DNA of 64,000 bases from Halictus rubicundus (Eukaryota > Arthropoda > Insecta > Hymenoptera > Halictidae): assembly GCF_050948215.1 (NCBI RefSeq), contig NC_135152.1, positions 3,754,310 to 3,818,309 on the forward strand, read 5' to 3'. Of this stretch, positions 1-9,437 are shown piece after piece (position 1 is the stretch's first letter; every line of letters begins with the position of its first letter). Position numbers and translations under genes: made by a program. Under the pieces are notes generated by a model. The model was given only the letters and a program-made list of their open reading frames with translations. It made no database searches and had not been told where the DNA came from.

Positions 1-958
1 GAATCGATTGCCGGTATCATACTGCCCCGAAGGACCTCGGGGCGCAGCCGATCATGATCACGCTCTGCCGTCGCTACACTGTCGTATCGAATTCATTGTC
101 CCGCGCACGACGCCCGTAATTGTCGTCGCAAATAGATTCGCAATGCGCGAGAATTTTCTCGCCGACGAACTGTTAGTCAAACTTGTTCGAAGCTCGGGGA
201 AAAAATTCATATGTCCGACAGTCGTAGATCATGAATAGTAGCGCCCGGTTAGGGTGATCGAAGCCGACCGGTCCAAATCAATTAGCAACGGGCGGAAATT
301 CGGGTGACACCCCGCGCTTTTCCTGGGCCGCCGATTTTCGTTCCCACGGGATGGGATGTGCTCCCCGATTCTTAGGGGAAGGAGAGGGAATGCCCTTCGC
401 GTATGTACGCTCATTCCAATCACGAGCCATACATCAGCCGGCGTCGTTGACGAGAAGAAGCGAACGGGACGGAGAAAAATGTGCCGATTGTCGAGCTCCC
501 GAGGGGATGAAACAGGGACGCCGAGCCCTCTCGCTCACGCTAAGTGATGGATCCAGGCTGCCCCGCACCGGCTCTCGAAACTTTTGTCCACTTTTGTTCA
601 GTTTCGTTCACTTTCGTTCACTTTTGTCCACCCCCTGTTCCGGTTTTTTCCCTCGACCCTTTCTCTACTTCGATCATTGTGCGACTTTCGAGCGCGATCC
701 ACGCCAATAGCGATGCATTTCTACATTGTTAGCCCCGGGAAGGTGGGACCTCGGGACAGCGAGGAGAAAAATTTGCGCGTTCGTGTCCTAGAAAGAATTT
801 TCTGATGAGAATAATAACCCTGCTTATTATTCCGTTTATTTCTTTTGCTGGAAATTAGAGTAGCAGTCTAAAATAAAAATATCGCGCACCAATTGTGAGG
901 AACTGGAGGCAAGTAAAACGTTCTTTCTTTCTGTAATAATTCTGATCAGTTGAAAATA
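1..958. other. No gene recognised; left flank
   Basis: Mixed-composition sequence with short overlapping open frames on both strands and no protein family I recognise. The only structured part is the 10-bp tandem repeat at 581-630, listed separately. Confidence 0.5.
581..630. repeat. 10-bp tandem repeat, five units
   Basis: Five consecutive 10-bp units resembling CTTTTGTTCA (variants end in TCCA or begin with G). The 10-bp period equals one helical turn, so every unit faces the same side of the DNA. No function is evident. Confidence 0.8.
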
Positions 959-1112
959 CAGTGGTTTCTCTATATATGTCTCCTAGGCCTGGATGATAAA
1001 CGTCGCGGAATTATCCCCACTACCGCGGGATGTACCCCGTGAGGGGCCAAGAAGCTCGCGAAGCTTCGGACGCCGAGGAGTGCAAACATAACACGGCTCG
1101 GTTTTAGAGAAG
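959..1112 (+). mobile_element. Family A MITE, copy 1 (3' truncated)
   Basis: Starts after TA with CAGTGGTTTCTCTATATATG, as in the other family A copies. It carries the family core: the TCGCGGAATTATCCCCACTA block, then a CCGAGGAG-type hairpin and a TGCAAACATAACACGGCTCGG block. The right end with the second terminal repeat is missing; family similarity stops near 1112. A non-autonomous Tc1/mariner-like element is inferred from the TA duplication and CAGTG tips seen in better copies. No coding capacity. Confidence 0.7.
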
Positions 1113-1194
1113 TCTCGGTATTAATTTATCGCTTTTTAATTAATTGAAAAAAAGGATGCTTCTTTTTTTATAAAAACAACTGCCTAGTACACTT

Positions 1195-1761
1195 ATATAC
1201 ATTAATAGTGCGTCTGTCCCTAAATTGAGGGGGAGACGCACTTACGAAAACAAGAACCGGTACAAAAAATTTTGTCGAAACACAATGAAAAATCGTAACA
1301 GAGAAACCATTGCCACTATTTAACACTAGGTTTACGGGACCCGTCAAAATGACGGGTTCTAATATTTTTAATTTAGGATTATTGAGATTGTGAAGATCCA
1401 TCTACGTGGAATTACTCAACAACCTTATTTCCTTAGGTGTATATTATTTAAAAAATGGTTGAAAACTTGGATAGACACATTCTTCCTATTTTTATAAAGT
1501 AATGTAAAATACTCACTTTTAATGCTCCGTAAACCTAGTGTTAAGTCCACTCACAAAAATATTTCATCAGAAGTTTAGAGCGCTACGAAGTTTTCATACT
1601 TCTGTTACACGTAAATAATATAATACACGGGTTCTTCGTTTTGAGATTATTTCCAAATGTTAAAATGTTATAAATGATAACGGAAAAACAGTTGAGAATC
1701 GTCCAGTGTTGCCACCATAAAAACTGGTGCATCTCACCGTATGGTGCGTCTCTCCCGGAAT
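1195..1761 (+). mobile_element. Family B element, copy 1 (5' truncated)
   Basis: From about 1600 to 1761 it matches the second copy at 17560-17904 closely. It ends in CTCCCGGAAT followed by TA, the inverse of the left tip of copy 2. A GTGCGTCT...AGACGCAC hairpin lies at about 1206-1242. The left half is absent; similarity starts near 1200, so a deletion may have joined it to the broken family A copy. A TTAA element is nested at 1324-1540. At 1694-1700 the site that holds a family A insertion in copy 2 is empty. Confidence 0.65.
1324..1540 (+). mobile_element. TTAA-flanked MITE, subfamily 1
   Basis: Flanked by TTAA at 1320-1323 and 1541-1544. Tips are CACTAGGTTTACGG and its inverse CCGTAAACCTAGTG. 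A subterminal hairpin, ACCCGTCAAAATGACGGGT, lies just inside the left tip. A TTAA duplication is the hallmark of piggyBac-type transposition, so this is probably a piggyBac-like non-autonomous element (inference). The 217 bp hold no coding frame. It is inserted inside family B copy 1. Confidence 0.85.
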
Positions 1762-1763
1762 TA

Positions 1764-2476
1764 CTCTATAGCATGAATTCTTTGGTCCAACGTTACCACG
1801 TATTGACTAGGTAACGTTCCATTATAAAATTCTCCGATCGAATGCTTCAGCTAGATTATTTCGTATCGGTAATCGGTAGAACGTGATTGAAACCGCTCGC
1901 ATCCGGCCCTCGTTCCACCGTCCATATATCAATTTCATCGAACGATAACTAGCACCGATGGCAGCCACACATCCCCAGAGATCGACGACGGTAGTCGACA
2001 AGTGAAAAGGGATAGGTCGATCGAAAGAAAGGGCAAGTGGAGCTGGACGTTAACGAGGTTATTACTGGTTTCGATTGCACCCTCCGCTCGCGCAACTGTA
2101 AATAAGGGCGCATCAGAACCGAGCCAATCGTCTTCCTCCTCGATCGATGTCCAATCACTTTTCATTTTCATTAGTACGCTGACATTAAATCTGCAAACAC
2201 GTGCCGAACAGTAAAAGAAATTTTACGAAATCGAAGTGACGCTATTCTAACCAAAATTGAAAATTTAATCAATAATTCTGGTTGAAACTTTTCGCAATAG
2301 AAAATACTCCCTTCACAATTTCTGTTCCAACCAGTTGAAGCTTTCTCAAAAATTCTGTTCCATATTAATTCCTCTAACTTCTAACAAAAAAAAAAAAATC
2401 CAAATCGTTTCGTTCATTTATAAGCCGATACTCTTAAGAATACTCTTTTAACAGGCTGACAAATTGAAAAATTGAG
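1764..2476. other. No gene recognised
   Basis: AT-rich sequence between family B copy 1 and the copia element. Open frames near 1935-2214 overlap on both strands and show no known domain. Confidence 0.5.
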
Positions 2477-2481
2477 GTAAG
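2477..2481. repeat. Copia target-site duplication (left)
   Basis: GTAAG directly before the left LTR, repeated exactly at 7073-7077. Five-base duplications are normal for Ty1/copia integrase. Confidence 0.95.
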
Positions 2482-2676
2482 TGTTAGTTTTATTTTGAAT
2501 AATGTTAGTTTTACATATTGGATACATATAAAGAAAAATAAATACGCGCGCGTCGTACAAGAGACAAACGAAAAAGACACACACTCTCTGAATACAGCGG
2601 TCAAAAACAAAAGAAACTAGAACGAAAGAAGGTCCACGAATTTTCTGGAATGGCGCATAATTTGAACATTCCAACA
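2482..2676 (-). repeat. Copia 3' LTR (195 bp)
   Basis: Identical as read to 6878-7072. On the minus strand it begins TGTTGGAATG and ends with AACTAACA. A minus-strand AATAAA at 2489-2494 is a plausible polyadenylation signal close to the LTR end. A short open frame here recurs in the other LTR and is not a gene. Confidence 0.95.
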
Positions 2677-2684
2677 CTCCCCCT
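2677..2684 (-). other. Copia polypurine tract
   Basis: The minus strand reads AGGGGGAG immediately upstream of the 3' LTR. This is the expected plus-strand DNA primer site of an LTR retrotransposon. Confidence 0.85.
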
Positions 2685-2751
2685 AATTCGTGGGCCGACG
2701 CAGAATAATTCTATTCGCAAGGTACATGTCTTACAAATAAGCTTTAAGCTC

Positions 2752-4257
2752 TCAATTACATAGTTTCAACAATTCAACGCATTTTACATGTTTCAGTTTT
2801 GGCAGTGATTTCGTCAGTATATCAGCTGCCATGTCATTCGTAGGTTTATATTCAACCTTAATATGCCCTTGTTCCTGGGCCTCTCTAGAAAAATGAAATC
2901 GTATGTCGATGTGTTTACTTCTAGCATGATATATATTATTCGTACACAACGCGATTGCACTTTGATTGTCGCAATATACTTGTGTCTCTTTGGAAACAAA
3001 TTTGGACTGCTTCATATGCTTCAATAACTCTCGCAAGTATACAATCTCTTTCGTTACTTCCGAGAGGGCTATGTATTCCGATTCCATGGTGGAAAGCGCG
3101 ACACATTTTTGCTTTTTCGTCGCCCAGCTTATCGGTGCTCCACCCAAAAACGTCACAAATCCGGAACTCGAATGTCTATCCTCAAGATTTCCACCCCAAT
3201 CAGAATCTACATACGCTTGTAATAACTTATTTGTCTTTTCGTACTTAATACTATAATCACATGTCCCTCGCAGATATCTTAATACGTGCTTTGCCATTTT
3301 CCAGTGTATAATTCTTGAGTTTTCGCAAAAACGACATAGAAAATTTACCGCAAACATTATATCTGGTCTAGTTGTATTTGCTAAATACAATAAGCTTCCC
3401 ACTAATTGCCGATATGGTTTTTCCTTCATTTCGTCGATTTCCGAATCTGTTGGTGGTTTCAAATCTTTTACCTGTTGGTTCACATTAGCTTCTAGAGGTG
3501 TATTCGCAGTTTTACAATTTTTCATATTAAATCGCTCAAGTAAATCTTCTATATACAAACTTTGATTTAACTTTATCTTACCCTTTTGACCTTGTCTTTC
3601 AACGCGAATGCCTAAGATATTTGATACTGGCCCTAAATCATTCATGGCGAATTGCTTCTTTAGTAAGTCTTTTACAACTTTTAACTTCTTAAAATCAGCA
3701 GAGGCTATTAGCAAGTCGTCTACGTAGATTATTATTATAACATCACTTCCATTTGAGTTATCAACGTATACACACGGATTTATTTCGGACTTAATAAAGT
3801 TAATACTTATCATATACTTATTTAATTTACTATACCATTCGCGACCTGCCTGTTTTAATCCATACAATGATTTCTGTAACTTACATACTTTATCTTCTTG
3901 TCCTTTCCTTACAAATAATATTGGCTGTTCCATGTATATCTCATCGGACAACTCAGCCTGCGTATAGGCCGAAACGACATCCATATGATGGACAAACATT
4001 TCATTTTCAACACTTATAGCCAAAAGTGCTCTCAACATCTCAAATCTTGCTACAGGCGCAAACGTCTCGTCATAATCCTGTCCTGGTATTTGTTGGTCTC
4101 CGCGTGCAACTAACCTGGCTTTAAATTTTTGAATACTTCCATCCTGGTTTCGCTTTATCCTGTAAACCCATTTATTCTTTATAACCTTTTTATTCGACGG
4201 TCTACTTACCAAACTCCAGGTATTGTTGCCCTTTAGAGTGTTGAACTCAGACTCCAT
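2752..4257 (-). CDS. Copia RT-RNase H polyprotein part (501 aa)
   Basis: C-terminal part of the copia polyprotein, in the same frame as the upstream 849-codon frame but separated from it by a TGA. Residues about 25-270 are the Ty1/copia reverse transcriptase (RVT_2), which copies element RNA to DNA: KARLVARGD near 46-53, first catalytic Asp at D93, and the YVDD active site at 178-181. RNase H follows: AYVDSDW with D351, STMESEY with E392, CDNQSA with D430, then KHIDIRFHF. The DILTKSLP motif near 479-486 is typical of the family end. All catalytic residues I can check are intact. The Met at 4257 is internal to the ancestral protein and is probably not a natural start. Confidence 0.93.
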   Translation of the reverse strand: MESEFNTLKGNNTWSLVSRPSNKKVIKNKWVYRIKRNQDGSIQKFKARLVARGDQQIPGQDYDETFAPVARFEMLRALLAISVENEMFVHHMDVVSAYTQAELSDEIYMEQPILFVRKGQEDKVCKLQKSLYGLKQAGREWYSKLNKYMISINFIKSEINPCVYVDNSNGSDVIIIIYVDDLLIASADFKKLKVVKDLLKKQFAMNDLGPVSNILGIRVERQGQKGKIKLNQSLYIEDLLERFNMKNCKTANTPLEANVNQQVKDLKPPTDSEIDEMKEKPYRQLVGSLLYLANTTRPDIMFAVNFLCRFCENSRIIHWKMAKHVLRYLRGTCDYSIKYEKTNKLLQAYVDSDWGGNLEDRHSSSGFVTFLGGAPISWATKKQKCVALSTMESEYIALSEVTKEIVYLRELLKHMKQSKFVSKETQVYCDNQSAIALCTNNIYHARSKHIDIRFHFSREAQEQGHIKVEYKPTNDMAADILTKSLPKLKHVKCVELLKLCN

Positions 4258-4266
4258 AGCTTCTAG

Positions 4267-4269
4267 TCA
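4267..4269 (-). other. In-frame UGA between integrase and RT
   Basis: On the minus strand the stop is followed directly by CTAG, giving UGA CUA G, a context known to favour stop-codon readthrough. Both flanking frames are in register and intact. It may be a fresh nonsense mutation (TGG to TGA) or a leaky stop; one copy cannot decide. Confidence 0.8.
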
Positions 4270-6816
4270 GAATGATTTTTCTGACGAGCGCATCGCCTCC
4301 TCAACCGTTTTCGGTACTTTGCATTCGTGACATTTTGCAACATTAGCGCTATGATACAATTTTCGCGGTCTACCACGCCGTCCGGTTCTTTCCAATTTCG
4401 GTCGTCCGCAACCTCTGTTTCGTGGGGTAGGTTCCAACATTTGATTAATTTCCTGTTCTTCTCTTGCTGTTTCTTCCTCTTCTTCTTGAGAATCTTCAGG
4501 ATCATCTTTATAGTTGTCTTCATTTATCATTTCATGCTGCTCTTCTTCCTTGTCCAGGTCCTCATACATGGGCTCTTTCGAATTCTCAATCATATCGTAG
4601 GTCAAATGTTCCAGTTCAGATTCTGGTTGCTTCTCCTTTTCGAAGTTCGTTGATTCTGGAATTTCTTCTATGAAACGTACATCTCTTCGTTTCACTACTT
4701 GGTTTGTTCCCTTTTTCCATAATCTATAAGCTTTTGCTTCCTGAGAATATCCGACTAAAATGTATTCTTCTCCTCTTGCTGCGAACTTGTTTCCTCTGTT
4801 ATTTTTATTGAGTGCAATAGTTCGGCTTCCGAATGTTCTAAAATATCCTACGTATGGCTTCCTTTTGGTCCATATTTCAATAGGAGTTGCATCGTTTAAC
4901 GCCTTGGTTGGGCATCTATTCCTAATGTATGCGGCTGCGCACACCGCCTCAGCCCACAACTCGTATGGTAAATTAGATTGCAACAACATACAACGCGCCA
5001 TTTCTACTAGCGTCTGATTTGCGCGCTCAGCCACGCCGTTTTGTTGCGGTGTGTATTCCACACTCAACTCTCTTTGAATACCTTCTTGTTTTAAAAACTC
5101 ATTGAAATTGCGAGATAGGTATTCTTTGGCATTGTCACTTCGAATCTTCTTTATTTGACGCCCTGTCTGCTTTTCAACGCGAGCTTTATACTCTTTAAAT
5201 GCTTCGAAGATGTCAGACTTTTTCTTCAAAATTGCTACCTCAATGTATCTACTTTTGTCGTCAATAAAGGTTGCAAAGTATTTCGCTCCCCCTAGCGAAC
5301 AGGTTTTAAATGGCCCACAAATATCGGTATGTATTAAATCTAAGACGTCGTTTTCTCTTCTTGTTGATTGCCTGAAAGGTTGCTGATGAATTTTTGCCTT
5401 CATGCATACTTCACATACTGGGTTTTCATTTTTCAAACACAATTCGTCTCTCAGTCCATCTACAATTTCTTTCTTTTTAAGTTTTCTTAAATCCTCGAAA
5501 TTCAAGTGGCCCATTCTTTGATGCCATTTCATTAGATTCTTATTGCACTGTTGAGAGATCATAGCCGATTGCACTTGCTGTTCTTTTATCACATACAAGC
5601 CATCTTCCATCGTTGCTTTCATTACTGTTGATCCATCTTTGCGTCTCACGAGTGCATGATTTTCATAAAACACCACAGAATATCCATTGCTTGTAATACT
5701 CGACACAGATAATAAGTTGCTTTTAAATTCTGGAACATACATTGCTTGCTGTAATTTGATACTTTTTGTTTCTTTGGGAGTTTTTATATTTATGTTTATT
5801 TCTCCCTGTCCCTGCGAATTAATGCTATCTTCTGCTGCTGTATAAATTCTCGTTTTCTCATTGTTGTCCAGATTGTGGAACTTCTTTTCATCGTAGCACA
5901 TATGTGTACTTGCTCCGCTATCCAAGCACCAAACTCCTGCTCTTCGTGTGGTAGTGCTGAAAGCAGTGGCTGTAAATGCATCCTGTGTCATTCTCTTATT
6001 TCCTAATTTTGCTTTTGATCTGCAATTTCTAGCAATGTGTCCTACTTTACCACATGTAAAACACTTAACTTCAAACTTCTTTCCTTGTTCATTGTGTGTA
6101 GTGCTTTTGTGTGTACCTTTCTTATATGAATTACCTCTACTCGACAGTAGTGCTTCTTCTGCGCCTCCTTCGTGTTCCCTTGTATTCTCAGCTCGTCTTG
6201 ACTCCTCTTCGAGTATCTTGTTTCTTAATTCTTCTAAGGGTGGCATTTGCTCTCTTGATTCAATTGCTATACACAAAGTTTCATATTCATGAGGCAATGA
6301 ATTCAACAACCAAATAGATAATAGATTTTCTGGCAATTTTAGCTCACATTCCTCTAGTTGTTCCGCTATGTTCATAAATTCATTTATGAACTGTGTCATG
6401 CTTTGATTTGAAGCTTTCTTTAGACGGTACAACTGCTTAAACAAAACGCATTGCCTCATTGGGCTTTTAGATTCATATTTTTCTTTCAATACTTGCCATG
6501 CATCTGCAGAGGTTTCTGCCCTTTTGACATAGTTGTATTGGTCAGGTTGTACGCTGAGGATAATCGAATCCAGAGCTTTCTCATCGTTTATAGTCCATGC
6601 CTGGTAGTTCTCTGCAGGTTTTGTAACGCTTCCATCTACGTACCCCCATAATCCATTGTAGCGAAGTATGCTCTTCATTTGGATTTTCCATGTATCGTAA
6701 TTTGCAGAATTTAATTTCTGAACTTGGTCTACCTTAGCAATATTCATTTTCGATTCTTTTTGTCGAACACGTGGCACGTAGGATAACCTTACTTTTTTTT
6801 CGGTCACTATTCGCAC
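4267..6816 (-). CDS. Copia gag-protease-integrase polyprotein part (849 aa)
   Basis: N-terminal part of the copia polyprotein. Residues 24-240 are the gag region (UBN2-like); Met24, at 6747, begins MNIAKVDQVQKL and is a likelier start than Met1. A CX2CX4HX4C zinc knuckle uses C252, C255, H260 and C265 to bind RNA. The aspartic protease motif LDSGAS has its Asp at 299. The integrase has an HHCC zinc site (H432, H437, C468, C471) and a DDE triad at D498, D561 and E597, the last two 36 apart as expected. Acidic and basic low-complexity stretches follow. The frame stops at TGA 4267-4269, where relatives usually have Trp, just before LEAM. Frame and catalytic residues otherwise look intact. Confidence 0.93.
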   Translation of the reverse strand: MRIVTEKKVRLSYVPRVRQKESKMNIAKVDQVQKLNSANYDTWKIQMKSILRYNGLWGYVDGSVTKPAENYQAWTINDEKALDSIILSVQPDQYNYVKRAETSADAWQVLKEKYESKSPMRQCVLFKQLYRLKKASNQSMTQFINEFMNIAEQLEECELKLPENLLSIWLLNSLPHEYETLCIAIESREQMPPLEELRNKILEEESRRAENTREHEGGAEEALLSSRGNSYKKGTHKSTTHNEQGKKFEVKCFTCGKVGHIARNCRSKAKLGNKRMTQDAFTATAFSTTTRRAGVWCLDSGASTHMCYDEKKFHNLDNNEKTRIYTAAEDSINSQGQGEININIKTPKETKSIKLQQAMYVPEFKSNLLSVSSITSNGYSVVFYENHALVRRKDGSTVMKATMEDGLYVIKEQQVQSAMISQQCNKNLMKWHQRMGHLNFEDLRKLKKKEIVDGLRDELCLKNENPVCEVCMKAKIHQQPFRQSTRRENDVLDLIHTDICGPFKTCSLGGAKYFATFIDDKSRYIEVAILKKKSDIFEAFKEYKARVEKQTGRQIKKIRSDNAKEYLSRNFNEFLKQEGIQRELSVEYTPQQNGVAERANQTLVEMARCMLLQSNLPYELWAEAVCAAAYIRNRCPTKALNDATPIEIWTKRKPYVGYFRTFGSRTIALNKNNRGNKFAARGEEYILVGYSQEAKAYRLWKKGTNQVVKRRDVRFIEEIPESTNFEKEKQPESELEHLTYDMIENSKEPMYEDLDKEEEQHEMINEDNYKDDPEDSQEEEEETAREEQEINQMLEPTPRNRGCGRPKLERTGRRGRPRKLYHSANVAKCHECKVPKTVEEAMRSSEKSF

Positions 6817-6863
6817 ATTTAATTACTCATATGTACTACCTGACTTTGAGTCTTCAGGGTCTC

Positions 6864-6877
6864 CTGGGCCCATAACC
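6864..6877 (-). other. Copia primer-binding site (initiator tRNA-Met internal)
   Basis: The plus strand reads CTGGGCCCATAACC directly beside the 5' LTR. That equals the anticodon stem-loop of insect initiator tRNA-Met, so minus-strand RNA would pair with it. Drosophila copia primes from the same internal half-tRNA fragment rather than a tRNA 3' end. Confidence 0.88.
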
Positions 6878-7072
6878 TGTTAGTTTTATTTTGAATAATG
6901 TTAGTTTTACATATTGGATACATATAAAGAAAAATAAATACGCGCGCGTCGTACAAGAGACAAACGAAAAAGACACACACTCTCTGAATACAGCGGTCAA
7001 AAACAAAAGAAACTAGAACGAAAGAAGGTCCACGAATTTTCTGGAATGGCGCATAATTTGAACATTCCAACA
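6878..7072 (-). repeat. Copia 5' LTR (195 bp)
   Basis: Identical as read to 2482-2676. On the minus strand it holds the element promoter; a TATTTATT run after CGCGCG is a possible TATA-like box (inference). Confidence 0.95.
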
Positions 7073-7077
7073 GTAAG
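7073..7077. repeat. Copia target-site duplication (right)
   Basis: GTAAG, an exact copy of 2477-2481. Confidence 0.95.
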
Positions 7078-7329
7078 ATTAATGGTGTTAATTACTTTCT
7101 CAATCCTTTTTCAGTTCGCAGACCATAAGCAAATTTAGCACTACCTGTCACCGCAGAAATTTATTTTTCAGTCTGGAAAAGAATAATCTTGTCACCCATA
7201 TATGGGAGAACAAAATTCTGTTCTTCTATCGCCATGAGAGTGCGGATTTTTATGCGAAATCAAAATGTTATACATTGTTTTCAAGAGACAGGAACTGCAC
7301 ATTTATTTCGTCTCTTAATAAACTTAATA

Positions 7330-7633
7330 AGTAGAAAGTAAAATAAAAAGTGTTTGCATCGATTGCAAGACGTGGGAGCGAAATAAAAATTTATTTCTTC
7401 GTTTAATTATTTTATTAAGTTGAAACCAATACGCTGATATCCTTAAATCTCTCTCATCACTCTCTTATCACTGCTTTAAATTGTGGTTACCTATTTTGGT
7501 CATAAATACATTAAAATCCGTACTCTATTATTGAGCCTCTAATTCAGTCAATAAGTCGGTAATCTAATTCTAAAAATCGCTTGATATTTCTACCAGCTGA
7601 TTTTTGTTATACAATAAAATCCGCAGTCTAATT
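7330..7633 (+). repeat. Family C MITE remnants
   Basis: From about 7338 to 7534 the sequence aligns by eye with the interior and right end of the full family C copy at 58130: AAAATAAAAA plus TTTGCATCGATTGCAAG early, then AAATCTCTCTCATC, then ATTAAAATCCGTACTCTATTATT. A second right terminus, AAAATCCGCAGTCTAATTA, ends near 7633. The left tip is not recognisable. Confidence 0.55.
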
Positions 7634-7639
7634 ATCACT

Positions 7640-8448
7640 ATTTAAGCATAATTGTAAATGTAAACAGTAAATATAAATTATCTCTATTCAGGGAGACGAT
7701 TAGGGACAAACACGATCTCCAATCATTGCAACCACGAAGAAGATTGTACGTCGAGGGGTTAACGAATCAGTTTATCGAGTGATTAGACACCGCGCCGAGA
7801 CTAGGGTAGGCGAACGAACTATAACGGGGCGGGGCGATCAAGAAACTAGCTCGAACAAGCTCGGACAGCCTCGGTCCGTGTTCGATCGGAACCGTTTCGA
7901 AAACCGATCGACGGCCGGCTAACGAGAAGCGCACAATGGACCGGCACAGTGCAAATAATTTCGAAGGCACTTCAATAAACAGAAATAAATGCTGGATAGA
8001 TTAAGGGTCATAGTGAATGGGCCGCGGAACGGCGTGCAATTTGATCGAATGGATAAATGCCGTTTCGAAAACGAACGACTTCATTTGTTCGCGCGTACGT
8101 ACGAGCCACGTTTCCATCCCCGCAGTCATTCCCATCTGCTCATGCAGAGAGAGAGAAAGAGAGGGATAGAGAGACATGCGCGTCCAGCTTAACGAGCTTC
8201 CAGATAAAACACCGAAAACGTCGTCGGGATTAATTAAATAATTAAACCGGGTAATTATCTCGGCGACCACGCGGATGTCGTGCGATGCACTTGCACTCGA
8301 ACCATTTTTGCTTAAACACATGACTGCAATAAGCATGAGGTAAATTTAGGTGTATACGTAGATTCGTACCTAATCGCGGAGACCTTGATAACTTTAGATT
8401 GTAGTATTCTTCAGCCCTTCTCACGATTTGAGAATGGATTCTTGTAGT
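7640..8448. other. No gene recognised
   Basis: Composition shifts from AT-rich to GC-richer near 7750. Open frames here are short and overlap on opposite strands. Confidence 0.5.
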
Positions 8449-8449
8449 A

Positions 8450-8821
8450 CAGTAAAGTCTTGATCTATGGCGAACGGAGCTACACGATCTTAGTCAGTTC
8501 GCCTATCCCCTCCACTGGGGGGCTTACGGCCTCGGTCGCCGAGCAGTGTAAACATGCTACGTAATCCTATACCAGGTCGGGTATATCGGTGTGACCCACT
8601 ACTAATCCAACTACAAAATTTCTTAATTTTTTTATGGGACTTTCACCGACTTACTTGTGACATTTTTCTGATTAAAATGACACTAAACACGATATAAGTT
8701 GAACTGTATTTAGTGGTTTAATTGACGATATGTAGTGCGCCTTATACATTAATAGAGTAGCCCTACACGATCTATGTCGCAGCATGGACCCAAGGATCGG
8801 GCTTGGATCAAGACTTTACTG
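8450..8821. mobile_element. 372-bp TA-flanked MITE related to family A core
   Basis: Between TA at 8448-8449 and TA at 8822-8823. The tips CAGTAAAGTCTTGATC and GATCAAGACTTTACTG are perfect inverted repeats. The interior has CCTCGGTCGCCGAGCAGTG followed by TAAACAT, which matches the hairpin and flank of family A. Non-coding; a mariner-like MITE is the likely class, inferred from the TA duplication. Confidence 0.85.
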
Positions 8822-9156
8822 TACAGATATGTATGCGTTCTTTCGAAAAAATTTCTGTATTTTAACCTCCTGTAAAATCATGATCCAATGTTGACAATTT
8901 CGGACAAAAATCTAGTCTAGTTATAAATTAAGGAAATAGATTAGGATATCACTGACAGAGGAGCAAGGAGCTTTCAAGGGGAAGCGAAATTAAAAGGTTG
9001 CGAGTACTTTCGCAGTGCGACAAGCAAAGAGGGGGAAGATGGCCCTAACTGGCTCCCTGAGGGACTCCTCGTTAAGTAATAGATCGGGAGGACTAATGCG
9101 GCCATCTTGTCCCTAAAATTTCGGGTCTCTGGTGTATACACCTATCTATCAGCCAC

Positions 9157-9238
9157 AGGCAGACAGCTGATCCTCGCACAAAATAAAAATTTCCTGCGTC
9201 GATTGCTCATAGGAACCAAATGAAAATGATCGATTCCC
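9157..9238 (+). repeat. Family C left-end fragment
   Basis: CTCGCACAAAATAAAAAT, then CGTCGATTGCTCATAGGAACC, aligns with the left interior of family C copies at 58140 and 49330. It is cut off by the TTAA element that starts at 9243. Confidence 0.5.
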
Positions 9239-9242
9239 TTAA

Positions 9243-9437
9243 CACTAAACCTACCACCGATGAAACGACCGGTTCCAGATTTTTCATTTTACAAATATTG
9301 AACTTATAAAGATACCCTCGTAGAAACTGATTCAATCGATTTTTTCATTCAATAAAAATCGAAACAAATCGACAAAATAAATCTTGTTATCTTCATAAGA
9401 TAATAGTTGACCAGCCCATTTGACTGCTCGGTAGGTT
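9243..9437 (+). mobile_element. TTAA-flanked MITE, subfamily 2
   Basis: TTAA at 9239-9242, then tip CACTAAACCTACCACCG. The right tip reads CGGTAGGTTTAGCG, but the right TTAA has decayed. The interior resembles the copy at 35591. Non-coding, piggyBac-like by inference. Confidence 0.7.

Larger units (their letters stand above)
2482..7072 (-). mobile_element. Full-length Ty1/copia LTR retrotransposon
   Basis: A complete 4,591-bp element on the minus strand. It has two 195-bp LTRs with TG...CA ends, a perfect 5-bp GTAAG duplication, a primer-binding site matching the initiator tRNA-Met anticodon arm, and a polypurine tract next to the 3' LTR. Domain order is gag, zinc knuckle, protease, integrase, RT, RNase H, which defines Ty1/copia. 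The LTRs are identical as read, so insertion was recent. The only visible lesion is one in-frame TGA at 4267-4269 between integrase and RT. The minus-strand 5' end is at 7072. It shares the half-tRNA priming style of Drosophila copia. Confidence 0.97.

Noticed and set aside
2414..2677. Short open frame repeated at 6819-7070
   Set aside because: It is translated LTR sequence, present twice because the LTRs are identical.
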